From: Adiantum capillus-veneris
Taxonomy: Eukaryota > Streptophyta > Polypodiopsida > Polypodiales > Pteridaceae
DNA: 60,000 nt
Assembly (NCBI GenBank): GCA_014529385.2
Contig: CM043964.1
Span: 2,777,497-2,837,496 of the forward strand
Reading direction: 5' to 3'
The position numbers were made by a program, and so were the translations under genes. Under the pieces are notes generated by a model. It was not told where the DNA came from and searched no databases. It saw nothing but the letters and a program-made list of their open reading frames with translations. This document shows positions 44,847-54,789 of the stretch, in pieces (position 1 is the first letter of the stretch; each line of letters opens with the position of its first letter).

Positions 44847-46421
44847 CTAGCATTGAAGAGGTGGTCTCTTAGCAGTGTAATTGATATTTTGGACTCTTGC
44901 AGCAAGAGCAACTACTTGATAATAGACAGATTTGACTTGTCCCCAATAATCTTCCATGTAGTATTGTGGACTTTCTTCAAGCACATCCATCCCATAGGAA
45001 ATATTAGGATCTATATCTTCGTCACAGCCTTCCAAACAAGCAATAGATGACTCACAACCCACTTGATTCACTGAAGTGATTCTCGGATGTGGTGGTTGCA
45101 GTCCTAGCACTGGAGGTGGTAAGGGTGTTGTTTGAACAACATTTTGGGCCCTAGGGACCATGTGTTGTGCTACTTGCTCAAGAGGTGGGGTCGGCATCAA
45201 TGCAGGCACTCGAGGTGTGTCTATCCATTATAAGGTTGGTCTATTGGCCATCGCGTGCTTAAATACTATGAAATCCTTAGCTTGATGACCATACCTCCCA
45301 TAGGCATTGCAATTCCCACTGAATTTTACTCTAAAAGTAGGGCATTCACTGGTACTATGCGGTCCATAGCATACTGAGCACCGTTGTTGCTCCCTTCTTG
45401 GATACATATGATTGTTTTGTGGAGCACGATTGTCTCTAAGACTCTCTTGAATAGACTTGGTGAGATATGCTAAAGTCATCTCAGATATCTTTGGCTCCTT
45501 AGCAATAGGCTTTAGGGTCATTGGATGATGCCCTTATGCTTGCGAGCTAATAGATTTAGGCTCAACAGACACTCTTTTTCCTTGAATCATTAAATTATCC
45601 TCCAATTGGATCGCATTGGTGGTGACTGCTTCCCAAGTGGTGATACCTCTAATGGCTAGGCCATTGTAGATATCTTCATGTCGTAATCCCCTAATGAATC
45701 TATCAAGAAATTGATTATTGTTGAAGCGCTCATTTGGATTACAACGAGAATTCAAATGCTTCAAGCGACTAATAAAGTCTCTCACCAACTCTCCTTCCTC
45801 TCGTTGGGCTTTCTGGAGTTGAGAGGCTACACCCCAAAGTACTCCCTCTCATATGTATTCTTTCAAGAACCGTCTCCTAAGAGTAGGATAAATCATTTTT
45901 GCTTCCACCCTTAGGGTTCTGTACCAATCCCGAGCCTTTCCACTTAAGGTTAGGCTTAAAGCATTGATCTTATGCAGGTAATTGTGTTCTCCTAGAGAAT
46001 CGCATATTTGTTCAAAAACTTCGATATAATTTCTCACATCCACGTCTCCACTAAATTTTTGTGTGAGCTTGGCTATTTGTATTGCCTTACTTCTAGGCTC
46101 TCTATCAGGCGCGTTACACATATTCTGAGCAATAGATCGACCAATAGCTTGAGCAAACATTGCCAAGTCACTAAGTGAGCAGGCACCGTGGGTGAAGGCC
46201 CTCCATAGACTACATGTGGAGTAGGTATTGGCATCCGGCTTGGCACATAGGAAGCCCTTGGCCACATTTGGTATGATGGTGTGCCATGTGGTGGCCCAAA
46301 GTTCAATGTGTGGCCCTAGGCATAGCATACGTCGGATGTGACATGCTAATGTTAGCCGGTATAGTCCCATGGAAATAAGAACTTGGGTGTTATGGTTGTG
46401 GAGCATAGGTAGTTGAAACAA
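44847..46421 (-). pseudogene. gypsy C gag, central domain and cysteine cluster
   Basis: At 45849-46421 it reads IQIAKLTQKFSGDVDVRNYIEVFEQICDSLGEHNYLHKINALSLTLSGKARDWYRTL, the retrotransposon gag domain (FSG---V--Y---FE--C, then L-L-GKA--WY). The next frame (45534-45788) continues VRDFISRLKHLNSRCNPNERFNNNQFLDRFIRGL. At 45228-45521 lies CSVCYGPHSTSECPTF and CNAYGRYGHQAKDF, two knuckle-like clusters; the second has lost cysteines. A proline-rich frame (44847-45209) follows. Confidence 0.75.
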
Positions 46422-46542
46422 TGGGAGGAGTAGGGATCACATGAGTACGAGGACCCATGGGTGTATACGATTGGTACACACTTGTACATACTGTTGCAGG
46501 CATTGAGCTACCATGTAGTGGTGCTTTACTAACAAATGAGGT

Positions 46543-47517
46543 CTATGGCATGTTTCTTGGCATGCCCATTATTGGGGTACGCATGGTAGCCGTGGTGTCA
46601 TAAAGGGAAAGCTGAGCTAGACTTGGAAATGTAAAGCTATCACATGTGGGCTCAGATTGCACCGAGACCCCTGGCGAAACAACATATGGGGGATCCATCG
46701 GACTTACCGAGGGAGTCTCCATTTGCAATAAGGTCGGTTGTTTAGCCTTCCCTGTATCCAAGAATCTCATGAGACCCGTTGAAGACATGTTGATCCCCTT
46801 GTTCTGTCTTTCTAACTCAATGACGCTATGGATGACCTCACAAACTCTTTGTTGTTGATCCTCCACACCAGTAGCACCCATTGTGGATTGTAGGACATCT
46901 AACCAACCCACGTCACAGGTGTGACCTATGTATAGGTCGGTTAGAGTTTTCGTTTGTAGTTCGTACTCCCAGTTCTCATTTAAGAACGCTCCATCTAGGA
47001 TTGAGGTGCTAGGGGTGTCCTTTGAACTAGATGCAATGTTGCTTTCTAAGGGTTGGCCCTTAGCGGTTGCTAAGTCAGGAGCACTCGATTGCTCTCTTAG
47101 CAAGGATATTGACATAGGGGCTTTTGCTTTTAACTCTCTTCGTTGCTCCACCTTGCGTAAGCTCTCAATTTCCTTTTCCCTCGCTGCAAGGATATATCGC
47201 TCAACCTCTTGCACTTCGGCAAGGCTTCTACCATCGGGTAATATGACCTCGGAGGGAAATAACTCTGAAGAGTCAGGAGGTGCAGTGAATGAAGTATTCA
47301 CGTGCACATTCTCTAAGGGCATAGTATCTACATTGGTCATGAATGGAGAATTTACTTCCCCACCGCCCTCATTTACATCATTAGCTCCATGTTCAGAGCG
47401 AGTGGCTCTACTAAAGGTTTCCTTCAAGCGGCTAAGCACGCTCTACCCGGACCGCGGGCCCATGGCATGCATGTCTTGGCTTGAGCTATCGGGATTAGAC
47501 ATTGGGTAACCCTCCAT
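46543..47517 (-). pseudogene. gypsy C gag N-terminal region, one in-frame TAG
   Basis: From the ATG at 47517 (MEGYPMSNPDSSSQDMHAM) the frame meets a TAG at 47443-47445, then stays open for 298 more codons to 46543. The product is polar. A helical, charged segment (AEVQEVERYILAAREKEIESLRKVEQRRELKAK) suggests a coiled coil. No known domain. The long open frame within an otherwise broken element is notable. Confidence 0.6.
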
Positions 47518-48858
47518 GACGTTGTAGTCAGTGGAAGAGTTACTAGCCGCTATGTTCGGGTCTTGGTTTGTACTACCTTGGGTCCCCGCCAAGGGCCGGA
47601 ACCTAAGGTAGGTGGATATTGAGAACTCGCGTAAGTCAAAAGTCTCTCTAGTTGCTTCGTCTCTAGCACATGACTAGAGCGCAGATGCATGTGCCTTTGG
47701 CACCCTACAAGCGTCGGCGAATAACCTCAAAGGTTAACCGCTTTTTTTTTAGGCGTCCGTTTTCACTCTTTTTTTTATGCTTTTTAATAATCGATTTTTT
47801 TATTAAAGTGTGTGATAGCTCAAAAGGAGCGTATCACTTAGAGGGTCGTAGTGTGCTTTATAGCACAATGTTCGGACACTCGAAGCTCCGTTGGTCCTCA
47901 AAAAATCGATTTTTAGCTACGTGTGAAGCTAAAATTCGTAATTTTAGAAGGCAACTAAGGCCTAAGCTTGAGCGTGAGCTTGGGCTTGGGTCTAGGAGAT
48001 ATTCCCGATTTCAGTCCTACCTTAAATTTTTATAATTTAAAAAATAATAATTATTTTATTTATAAGGATAAGGTCGCCGCGGCCTGCCCGAGAGCACACA
48101 CACACTCTACCTACCTACTTACAACTAATACACCTACTGTTACACACTAACACACGTCATTAGCTCTCACAGGTCTACTTTCTACTTACTGTACATTACA
48201 TTACACAAAACTAACAACCTTAATACTAACACCTTACACAGAGAAAACACAGTATGCGAGCCACAAATGCCTCCAAGCACACAACAAGTCCAAACTAGTA
48301 AGCTCAAAGATTGTGTTGGTGTGTCACTCACTGCTCTATGCTTCCTGTCGTGGAGGATTCCTCGTCGCCGTCATCGTGTCGCCGCAATGCTCGATCGCAC
48401 ACACTCTTTCTCTCTCTCTCACGCATACACATACAGACAAGGAGATGAAGAAGAAGAAGATGGAGATGGAGCAAGAGCAGTCTTCAATTGCACAAATGAG
48501 AGAATGAGTGAATTTTAGATTTAGTTGACTTTTATATGAGCTCGCCCCATTCACACTTGGGCGCCCATGCTTAGCCAACTAATCCCTTGAATGTTCCAAT
48601 TAGAGTGCGCCTCTCATCGGTGATCACTCTTACCCTTTTCCTATTGGACCGACAAGCCCGGTACCTGACTCTACCAAATAAATAATACAGCATCCGTCGT
48701 AGGTGATAGGAACGTGCATGGCGTGCAGAAATCGGGTGCAAATACTGACGAAATAAAGTTAGTTTTAAAACTAAAAAGCATTGAAATAGGCCTTGGAAGA
48801 GATGTTGGTATTGTAACGTAGGTATAAGTACCGGTATATTAAGCATCGAAACAACCCA
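47518..48858. other. Upstream flank of gypsy C, unassigned
   Basis: Codons continue open on the minus strand to about 47,670 without an ATG. Then come poly-T/A tracts (47740-47810), a cytosine-rich ACACAC/CTACCTAC stretch (48090-48130) and short CT tracts. I could not find an LTR pair or primer site. It may hold the decayed 5' LTR of gypsy C. Confidence 0.35.
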
Positions 48859-48987
48859 TGAAATGAGCGTAGGAATATGCACTAAAATAACCGCCGGTAA
48901 TACTATGGCATATTTTTATGCCGCTACCGAGGTTTATACCGACACTTATATTGTACTCTGTACCGACGACCAAACCTGCAATTTGTT

Positions 48988-49060
48988 CTTTGGGCAAAGA
49001 GGGCTAGGAACTGATGCTGCATGTACTGCAACAAAAGAAAACAGCCCTCTTTGCCCAAAG
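48988..49060. other. Perfect 18-bp inverted repeat, 37-nt loop
   Basis: CTTTGGGCAAAGAGGGCT (48988-49005) and its exact reverse complement AGCCCTCTTTGCCCAAAG (49043-49060) could form a strong hairpin. It lies near the left end of the CACTA remnant. Confidence 0.9.
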
Positions 49061-49139
49061 GAAGAGTGCACAAGCAACTGCACTCCACCTACAAGCTGAT
49101 GCTAAAGAGAGAGTGTATGACAGTTAGCAAAATTGTAAG

Positions 49140-49455
49140 AAAAACATAACCACAAAATCAAAAGCTTGATCATAGCATAACGGCATAAAGATTTTATAAC
49201 CATAATTAAAACGAGTCAAAAACTGCAAAACCATAAACATAACCTGTTTGCCATACCATAACCATTACCATGACTTGCTTGTCATACCATAACCATAGCA
49301 GACATACCATCATTGCACAACCATAACCATAACCATAACCATCACATGATTTCCATACCATCATAGCAAAACCATAATCTTAACTTGACTGCCAAGTCTT
49401 AACCATAACATTTGTGCCATACCATAAACATAACCATAAACCATTAACCATAAAC
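49140..49455. repeat. Degenerate (AACCAT)n hexamer array
   Basis: CCATAACCATAACCAT-type repeats with interspersed CATACCATAACC and CAAAACCATAA variants; the densest part is 49315-49345. Codes for nothing. Confidence 0.75.
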
Positions 49456-49479
49456 TTAAGAACTACAAAACTATACATA

Positions 49480-50605
49480 TGCAAACAATCCCTGAGTGAG
49501 AAGACCCTCAGGATAATTCCTCCAGTTGATGTCCTCTCCCTCCTCCTACAACTGGGTCAAAAGGGCCACAAGTCCATGCTTGTACCCATACTTCTCCTCT
49601 CGACGTGTCGAAAGACGCTTCACGGTAACTTTCTGCAAAATTATGGTTTAATCAATAGATAAATCTTCAAATAACATATAGATTTTCCATAATTTAAAGC
49701 ATACGTATAATACTTACAAACTCATGTCGAAGCGTATCGTAGCCTCCACTCCCAAGATGTGACGCTTTAGCAGACTCCAAATGTGCTCTGGCTGCATCTC
49801 TCTAATGCGGAAATCTTTGAGGATTGTCTTGTGTCTCTTGTGCAATCCCCGCCCACTCCTCTGCGTCCAACCATGCCGGCTTGGGACTGTTGTCATTGTA
49901 CCTGTCTCTTGCCTCTGACCGATGGTGTGACATTGTGGACTTCACCACACTCAAAATCTAGGGGTTTGAAACTGGATCATACCCCTCTGCCGACCTGTAC
50001 TCTCTGTGAATGGCCTCGACGATGTAATTATTTCTTTCAACATCGATGTTATCCAACCTCCATCACAGAGTGACCAAATTGACTTGTACAGAGCTGTCGA
50101 ATCCTCTGTCGCATGGCCTTTCCAACCCTATCCACCACAACAGCCCCATCCCTGCTGTTGTACACCTTGCTAGGATCATGCTCATGTGATCCCCAAGGTG
50201 TACGTGGTGTGCCAAGCGGTGAACTATCTACTGAAGAGAGTGGTGGAGATCTCTCGATGGTGTGGATGCATCGATAGAATCGCTACCACAGCAACCACCG
50301 CCTCCAAAACGATGCCTACCTCGTCTCAAGGATGAACCACCCGTCGGTGTAGGGGGTACATGAGTCCTAGGCGTAGGGGACACACTAGATTGAGGTCTGG
50401 GGCCGCTCGGTGTAGGGACCACACTAGTCTTGGGCGTAGGGTCGGCCATAGAGGTCTAGAGGGACCTGCTGTCCCAAGGTGCTATGCCATCACGATTTGC
50501 TCTGGTGTGAACAGAGACAAAAATGAGCCCATCTGCTCGGGTGAGATGCCGACCAGAGTGACAAGAAAACTAAAACTAGGATATGGCTCATCGTCATCAG
50601 CCATG
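49480..50605 (-). pseudogene. Ptta/En-Spm-type accessory gene of a CACTA element
   Basis: A plausible start is the ATG at about 50,605 (MADDDEPYPSF), followed by a stretch rich in Pro/Ser/Thr. After frame breaks the minus strand reads VDRVGKAMRQRIRQLCTSQFG, LDNIDVERNNYIVEAIHREYRSAEGYDP, then RYNDNSPKPAWLDAEEWAGIAQETQ, a TAG, RDAARAHLESAKASHLGSGGYDTLRHEF. The SGGY block after a basic helical region is reminiscent of plant Ptta/En-Spm transposase-family proteins, which bind element ends. Frameshifts and a stop make it non-functional. Assignment is by pattern and context. Confidence 0.45.
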
Positions 50606-50814
50606 GCTAATCATACACAAACAACACCCACAAAATACATTAGTTTATAGAAGAAATGCTTAATCAATACAAATCACAAATCAACGAAGCTGCTACACTA
50701 ATGAATGAATCTAAAGTGTATTATAGACTAATAAAAAGAGTTTTATAAAAGAGTTCTAGCAAAAATCATTAGTTAATCTCTCATCCTCTATGAGATCTGA
50801 TGCACCAAAGATGT

Positions 50815-51192
50815 CTATTTCAATCTGTACTTCTGTATCTTTGTCACATCAAACTCTACTTCTTCGTTGCTCTCCACATCAGCTTCAGTATTTGACACCT
50901 CATCTCTAGGTTCAGACAATTGCTCATTGTTGACATCCACCTCAAAATCTAAACTTAAAGTTTTTGTCGGTCCTGCGCTTTGTTCATGAATCACCTCTTT
51001 GACCTCAACGTCCAATCCTTCACACACTTGCTTGCTATGTGGAGCAACTTGAATGACATAGAGCCAATAGGGTTTAGGTAGATCATTCTCATCATTTTTT
51101 GTCCATAGTGGATCGTGTATGAACACAAGTTGTTCACAATGCTGCGGAAGTACGAACGTATCCCGTGTATCTGTCCATACTTTATCTACCAA
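50815..51192 (-). pseudogene. DUF4216-like fragment (C-terminal part of a TNP2-type protein)
   Basis: The 125-residue frame opens VDKVWTDTRDTFVLPQHCEQLVFIHDPLWTKNDENDLPKPYWLYVIQVAP and continues acidic (VEVKEVIHEQ ... EVSNTEADVESNEEVEFDV). The FVLP-QCEQLVF--DP pattern resembles DUF4216, a domain found at the C-terminal side of plant CACTA transposases. The transposase (TNP2) should lie just upstream, at higher coordinates, but the 184-bp repeats begin 70 bp away. Acidic tail and length fit the end of such a protein. Confidence 0.5.
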
Positions 51193-51262
51193 TGATGCAA
51201 CAAATAATTAAAACACTTTAGTTGTTATAACTACACACTACTAAGTAGGTGACAATACATGA

Positions 51263-51998
51263 CAACCTCACATTCTCTAGCCAGGCCCGATCCTCGCACA
51301 CCTTGGTCTTGAGGTGTACGGAGATTAGGATCATAGGGTAATAATCTTGTCTTTATTGGTCAATGACTATATATTAAAGTTCTTGAAGTCTGTGTGCACT
51401 TTTGAAGTTCGATTATATTTTTTCAACTATTTGCTACTAGCTCTAACAACCTCACATTCTCTAGCCAGGCCCCATCCCCGCACACCTCGGTCTAGAGGTG
51501 CACGGAGATTAGGACCACAGGGTAATAATCTCGTCTTTATTGGTCAATGACTATATATTAAGGTTCTTGAAGTCTGTGTGCACTTTTGAAGTCCGATTGT
51601 GTTTTTTCTACTATCTGCTGCTAGCTCTAACAACCTCACATTCTCTAACCAGGTCCGATCCCCGCACTCCTTGATCTAGAGGCGCATGGAGATTAGGACC
51701 ACAGGGTAATAATCTCGTCTGTATTTGTCAATGACTATATATTAAGGTTCTTGAAGTCTATGTGCACTTTTGAAGTCCGATTGTGTTTTTTCTACTATTT
51801 GCTGCTAGCTCTAACAACCTCACATTCTCTAGCTAGGCCCGATCCCTGCACACCTCGGTCTAGAGGTGCACGAAGATTAGGACCATAGGATTATAATCTC
51901 AAAAATATAGGATTGGTCAAGACTATATATTAAGGTTCTTGAAGTTTGTGTGTACTTTTGAAGTCCAATTACGTTTTTTCTACTATTAATTTGTCGCT
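51263..51998 (+). repeat. 184-bp tandem repeat, four copies
   Basis: Units beginning CAACCTCACATTCTCTAG start at 51263, 51447, 51631 and 51815, an exact 184-bp spacing each time. Each holds GGTC-AGAGG-GC-CGGAGATTAGGA, AGGGTAATAATCT, ATGACTATATATTAA and TTGAAGTCCGATT. Copies are about 85-90% alike; the fourth carries small changes (AGGATTATAATCTCAAAAATATAGG). The array ends in CTCTAACCTATCC, which runs into the CCTAA array. Confidence 0.93.
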
Positions 51999-52006
51999 AG
52001 CTCTAA

Positions 52007-52220
52007 CCTATCCTATAACCTAAACCTAGCCTAACTTAATGTAACCTAACTTATAACCTAAACCTAACCTAGCTGAAGTTCGTTTGCATTTTTAGAAGTA
52101 CACGAGTCATCTTCGAAGTCCATTTGCATTTTTTCTATTATTAATTTGTCGCTAGCTCTAACCTAACCTATAATTTCACCTAACTTACAACCTAAACCTA
52201 ACCTAACCTAACCTAACCTA
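52007..52220 (+). repeat. Degenerate CCTAA array, left block
   Basis: CCTAACCTAACCTA and variants (CCTAAACCTAG, CTTATAACC), interrupted by a second copy of a TTTTTCTATTATTAATTTGTCGCTAGCTCTAACC segment that also ends the 184-bp array. This is TTAGG on the other strand, not the usual plant TTTAGGG. Confidence 0.85.
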
Positions 52221-52227
52221 GCATAAA

Positions 52228-53580
52228 AACAACACAATGGTGATGCATTTGGAAAAATGGCAAGCCATACAGCTTGCCCACAATGCATATGCGATGTCGG
52301 AAAGCTCTATGGCTTGCCAATTTGTCAAACGCCTCACCATTGTGTTGTTTTTAGGGTTGCGAAGCGATTTTAGGGCCTGAAAACCGTTCGCAGACATATA
52401 GACAACACAATGGCGAGCCGTATCGCAAGCCATAGAGATTTCTCACAATGCATATGCCTTGTGGGCAAGATTTATGGCTTGACGGATTGCCAAACGAAAC
52501 GCTATTGTGTTGTTTTTAGGGATCCGTTTTGCCAAACATATCTCCATTGTGTTGTTTTTAAGGTCACGAGGCAATTTTTAAGGTTGAAAATTTCTTGCGG
52601 CCATATTATGCATTGTGGGCAAGCTCTATGGCTTTTCGTTTTGCCAAACAGATCTCCATTGTGTTGTTTTTAAGGTCACGGGGCAATTTTAAAGCTTGAA
52701 AATTTCTTGCGGCCATATAGACAACACAATGGCTAGCCTTTTGGAAATAGGGAAAACCATAGAGCTTGCACACAATCCATATGTATTGTGGGAAAACTCT
52801 ATGGCTTGTCGTATTTCCAAAAAACTTGCCATTGTGTTGTTTTTTAGGGCTGCTTAGCTATTTTAGGGCTTGAAAACCGCTTGCGGATATTAAAAAAACA
52901 CAATGGCAAGTTATTGGCAATATGGCAAGTCATAAAGCTTGACCTCAATGCATATTCAATGTGGCAAGATTTATGGCTTGCTGTAATGCCAAACGGATCG
53001 TCATTGTGTTGTTTTTAGGGACACGAGGCAATTTTAGCGCTTGAAAATTTCTCGCAAACATATAGACAACACAATGGAGAGTTGTTTGGCAGTACGTAAA
53101 GCCATAAAGATTTCCCACAATGCATATGCATTGTAACCAAGATCTATGGCTTGCCATATTGCCAAAAGGCTTGCCATTGTGGTGTTTTTAGGGCCGCTTA
53201 GCTATTTTAGGATTTGAAAAGCGCTTGCAGATATAGAAAACAAAATGGCAAGCCGTTTGGCAATACGACTATCCATAGAGCTTTCCCACAATGCATATGT
53301 ATTGTGGGCAAGCTCTATGGCTTTCCGTATTGCCAAACGGATCACCATTGTGTTATTTTCAGGGCTGTTTAGCTATTTTAGGACTTGAAAACCGCTCGCA
53401 GACATATAAACAACACAATGGCGAGCCGTTGGCAATACGGAAAGCCATATAGATTGCTCACAATGTATATGCGTTGTGGGTAAGCTTTATGGCTTGCCCT
53501 ATTGACGAATGGATCGCCATTGTGTTGTTTTAAATATGCGTTGTGGGTAAGCTCTATGGCTTGCCGTATTGCCGAACGTA
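52228..53580. repeat. ~172-bp satellite, each unit a ~120-bp imperfect palindrome
   Basis: Unit starts (AACACAATGG-type) lie at 52228, 52402, 52721, 52895, 53066, 53237 and 53409, so spacing is 171-174 bp except where half units intervene (52521-52669 and 53531-53580 hold right arms only). Each full unit reads ACAACACAATGGCGAGCCG...CAAGCCATAGAGCTTG..CACAATGCAT, then the reverse complement back to CCATTGTGTTGT, then a ~50-bp spacer with TTTTTAGGGC, GCTATTTTAGGGCTTG and CCGCTTGCGGACATATAG. In the unit at 53237 about 46 of 56 arm positions pair by eye. Confidence 0.92.
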
Positions 53581-53885
53581 GCTTAACCTAACCTAACCTA
53601 ACGTAGCTTAACCTAACATAGCCTAACCTAACTTAGCTTAACCTAACATAGTTGAGCTTAACCTAACCTAACGTATAAGATAACCTAACCTAACCTAACC
53701 TAATGTAGCTTAACCTAATCTAACCTAACTTAACCTAATGTAGCTTAACCTAGCGTAGCTTAACTTAACCTAACCTAACGTATAACCTAACCTAATGTAG
53801 CTTAATTTAATCTAGCCTAACGTATATGATAACCTAACCTAACCTAACCTAACTTAACTTATAACCTAAACTTAACCTAAAACAT
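53574..53885 (+). repeat. Degenerate CCTAA array, right block
   Basis: CCTAACCTAACCTAACGTAGCTTAACCTAACATAG-like sequence. Besides CCTAA a longer unit of about 20-30 bp including ACGTAGCTTAA or AATGTAGCTTAA recurs. The first instance directly continues the last half-palindrome. Confidence 0.85.
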
Positions 53886-54350
53886 AAACAAAATTTCTTC
53901 AAAACAAGATTTTTTCATAAACCAAAACAAATTTTTTTCATAATTCAAAATGAATTTTCACATCACAAACCATAATTTCTTATAAAGCATTCAAAGTTTA
54001 AAGCATGAAATTTTCTTTTATTAATATACAAATTTATTTAAATAAATTTAATATGTATTTAGAGGTTTGAGCACTCACATTTGTCCTATTTGAGTAATAA
54101 AAAAAGTTGTAAATGTCATGGAGCCTGCAAAAACGCATACACAAACATAAAGTTAAACCCTAAATCCTAAATCTACAAGTAAACATGAAAACAATCTCAC
54201 CTTAGTGCTATGGGCTAACCCACAAGCAAGATAAGCACTTCCGACAGCTTGTTTTGCACCAGATCTGTTAGAGGTGAGGAAGGAGAGAGCTTGAGAAAAG
54301 ACACAAGAAGAAGAGAAATGCGTAGAGAAAGCACGTGGTTTCATTTTTTG
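53886..54350. other. AT-rich subterminal part of the CACTA remnant
   Basis: AT-rich DNA with TTTCATAA and CAAAA motifs, no frame of note. A splice or coding role cannot be shown. Confidence 0.35.
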
Positions 54351-54559
54351 TAGGTACCGTCGGTACAAAAATCAATATAGGAGTCGAAAAACGCGTCGGA
54401 GCGAGCGTCAGAAAATGCATGCACGTCAACGTCGGAATAGGCACCAAAACAGCCGTTGAAAATTTGAAAATAAAAAATTTTGAAAACTTTAGCTCCCTCC
54501 ATACATACCTACACATATATTGATGCTCGCCAGTGACGCCGGTAATGTGGTGCCAGAAT

Positions 54560-54579
54560 TTAAGTGACCTCTTGTAGTG
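54560..54579 (-). repeat. Terminal inverted repeat of the CACTA remnant (right end)
   Basis: Minus strand CACTACAAGAGGTCACTTA starts at 54,579. The CACTACAAGA start is a signature of plant CACTA elements. The 3 bp beyond it are ACG. Confidence 0.6.
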
Positions 54580-54789
54580 ACGTGTACTTGAACCAGGTTC
54601 ATGTATAAAACACAAGGATTCACAATTAAAAAGCACAAACATATTTGAGATTGATGAGAGTAGGTGTATATTGTCTTAAAACACGGAAAGGTGTTCATGA
54701 CTATATTATTTCATGTAACATTTGTGCAACCAAAGCACCTGTAGAACATGCAACACTTTTTTGAATCACAGTAGCGCCTAAATGGAGCT
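54580..54789. other. Short unassigned gap
   Basis: No feature seen between the CACTA terminus and the gypsy integrase remnant. Confidence 0.35.

Larger units (their letters stand above)
41084..47517 (-). mobile_element. Ty3/gypsy element C, gag to RT, 3' part missing
   Basis: On the minus strand: gag N-terminal region, gag central domain, a knuckle-like cysteine cluster, protease (with an internal 476-bp duplication), a basic linker, then RT, which is cut off after GVQRFMGH. RNase H, integrase and 3' LTR are absent. No 5' LTR or primer site could be recognised upstream of 47,517. Many frameshifts. It is a different lineage from G1 and shares its protease type with the plus-strand halves at 33,978 and 40,414. 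Confidence 0.8.
48859..54579 (-). mobile_element. CACTA/En-Spm-like DNA transposon remnant with satellite interior
   Basis: The right end on the minus strand reads CACTACAAGAGGTCAC from 54,579, matching the plant CACTA consensus start CACTACAAGA. Just inside is a zone of CCGACG/CGTCGG motifs (54350-54450). A similar zone (CGTAGGAATATGCAC, CCGCCGGTAAT, ACCGACGAC) lies at 48865-48970 on the left. Between them the minus strand has a DUF4216-like piece and a Ptta-like gene, the usual partners of the TNP2 transposase, but TNP2 itself is absent. I could not find the left terminal repeat, so the left limit is approximate. Confidence 0.6.

Noticed and set aside
48590-48640. A left terminal repeat of the CACTA-like element (CACTCTTACCC near 48,625)
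   Set aside because: It does not match CACTACAAGAGGTCAC beyond the first four bases; no 3-bp ACG duplication beside it.
49006-49060. The perfect hairpin annotated as a miRNA gene
   Set aside because: Only structure supports it. Without small-RNA evidence or conservation I report it as an inverted repeat only.
51263-51998. 184-bp regular repeats considered as a CRISPR array
   Set aside because: Whole units are repeated with no short repeat/variable spacer structure, and the context is plant transposons.
53574-53885. CCTAA arrays as a true telomere or chromosome end
   Set aside because: They are degenerate, internal, flanked by unique and transposon sequence, and not the common plant TTTAGGG.
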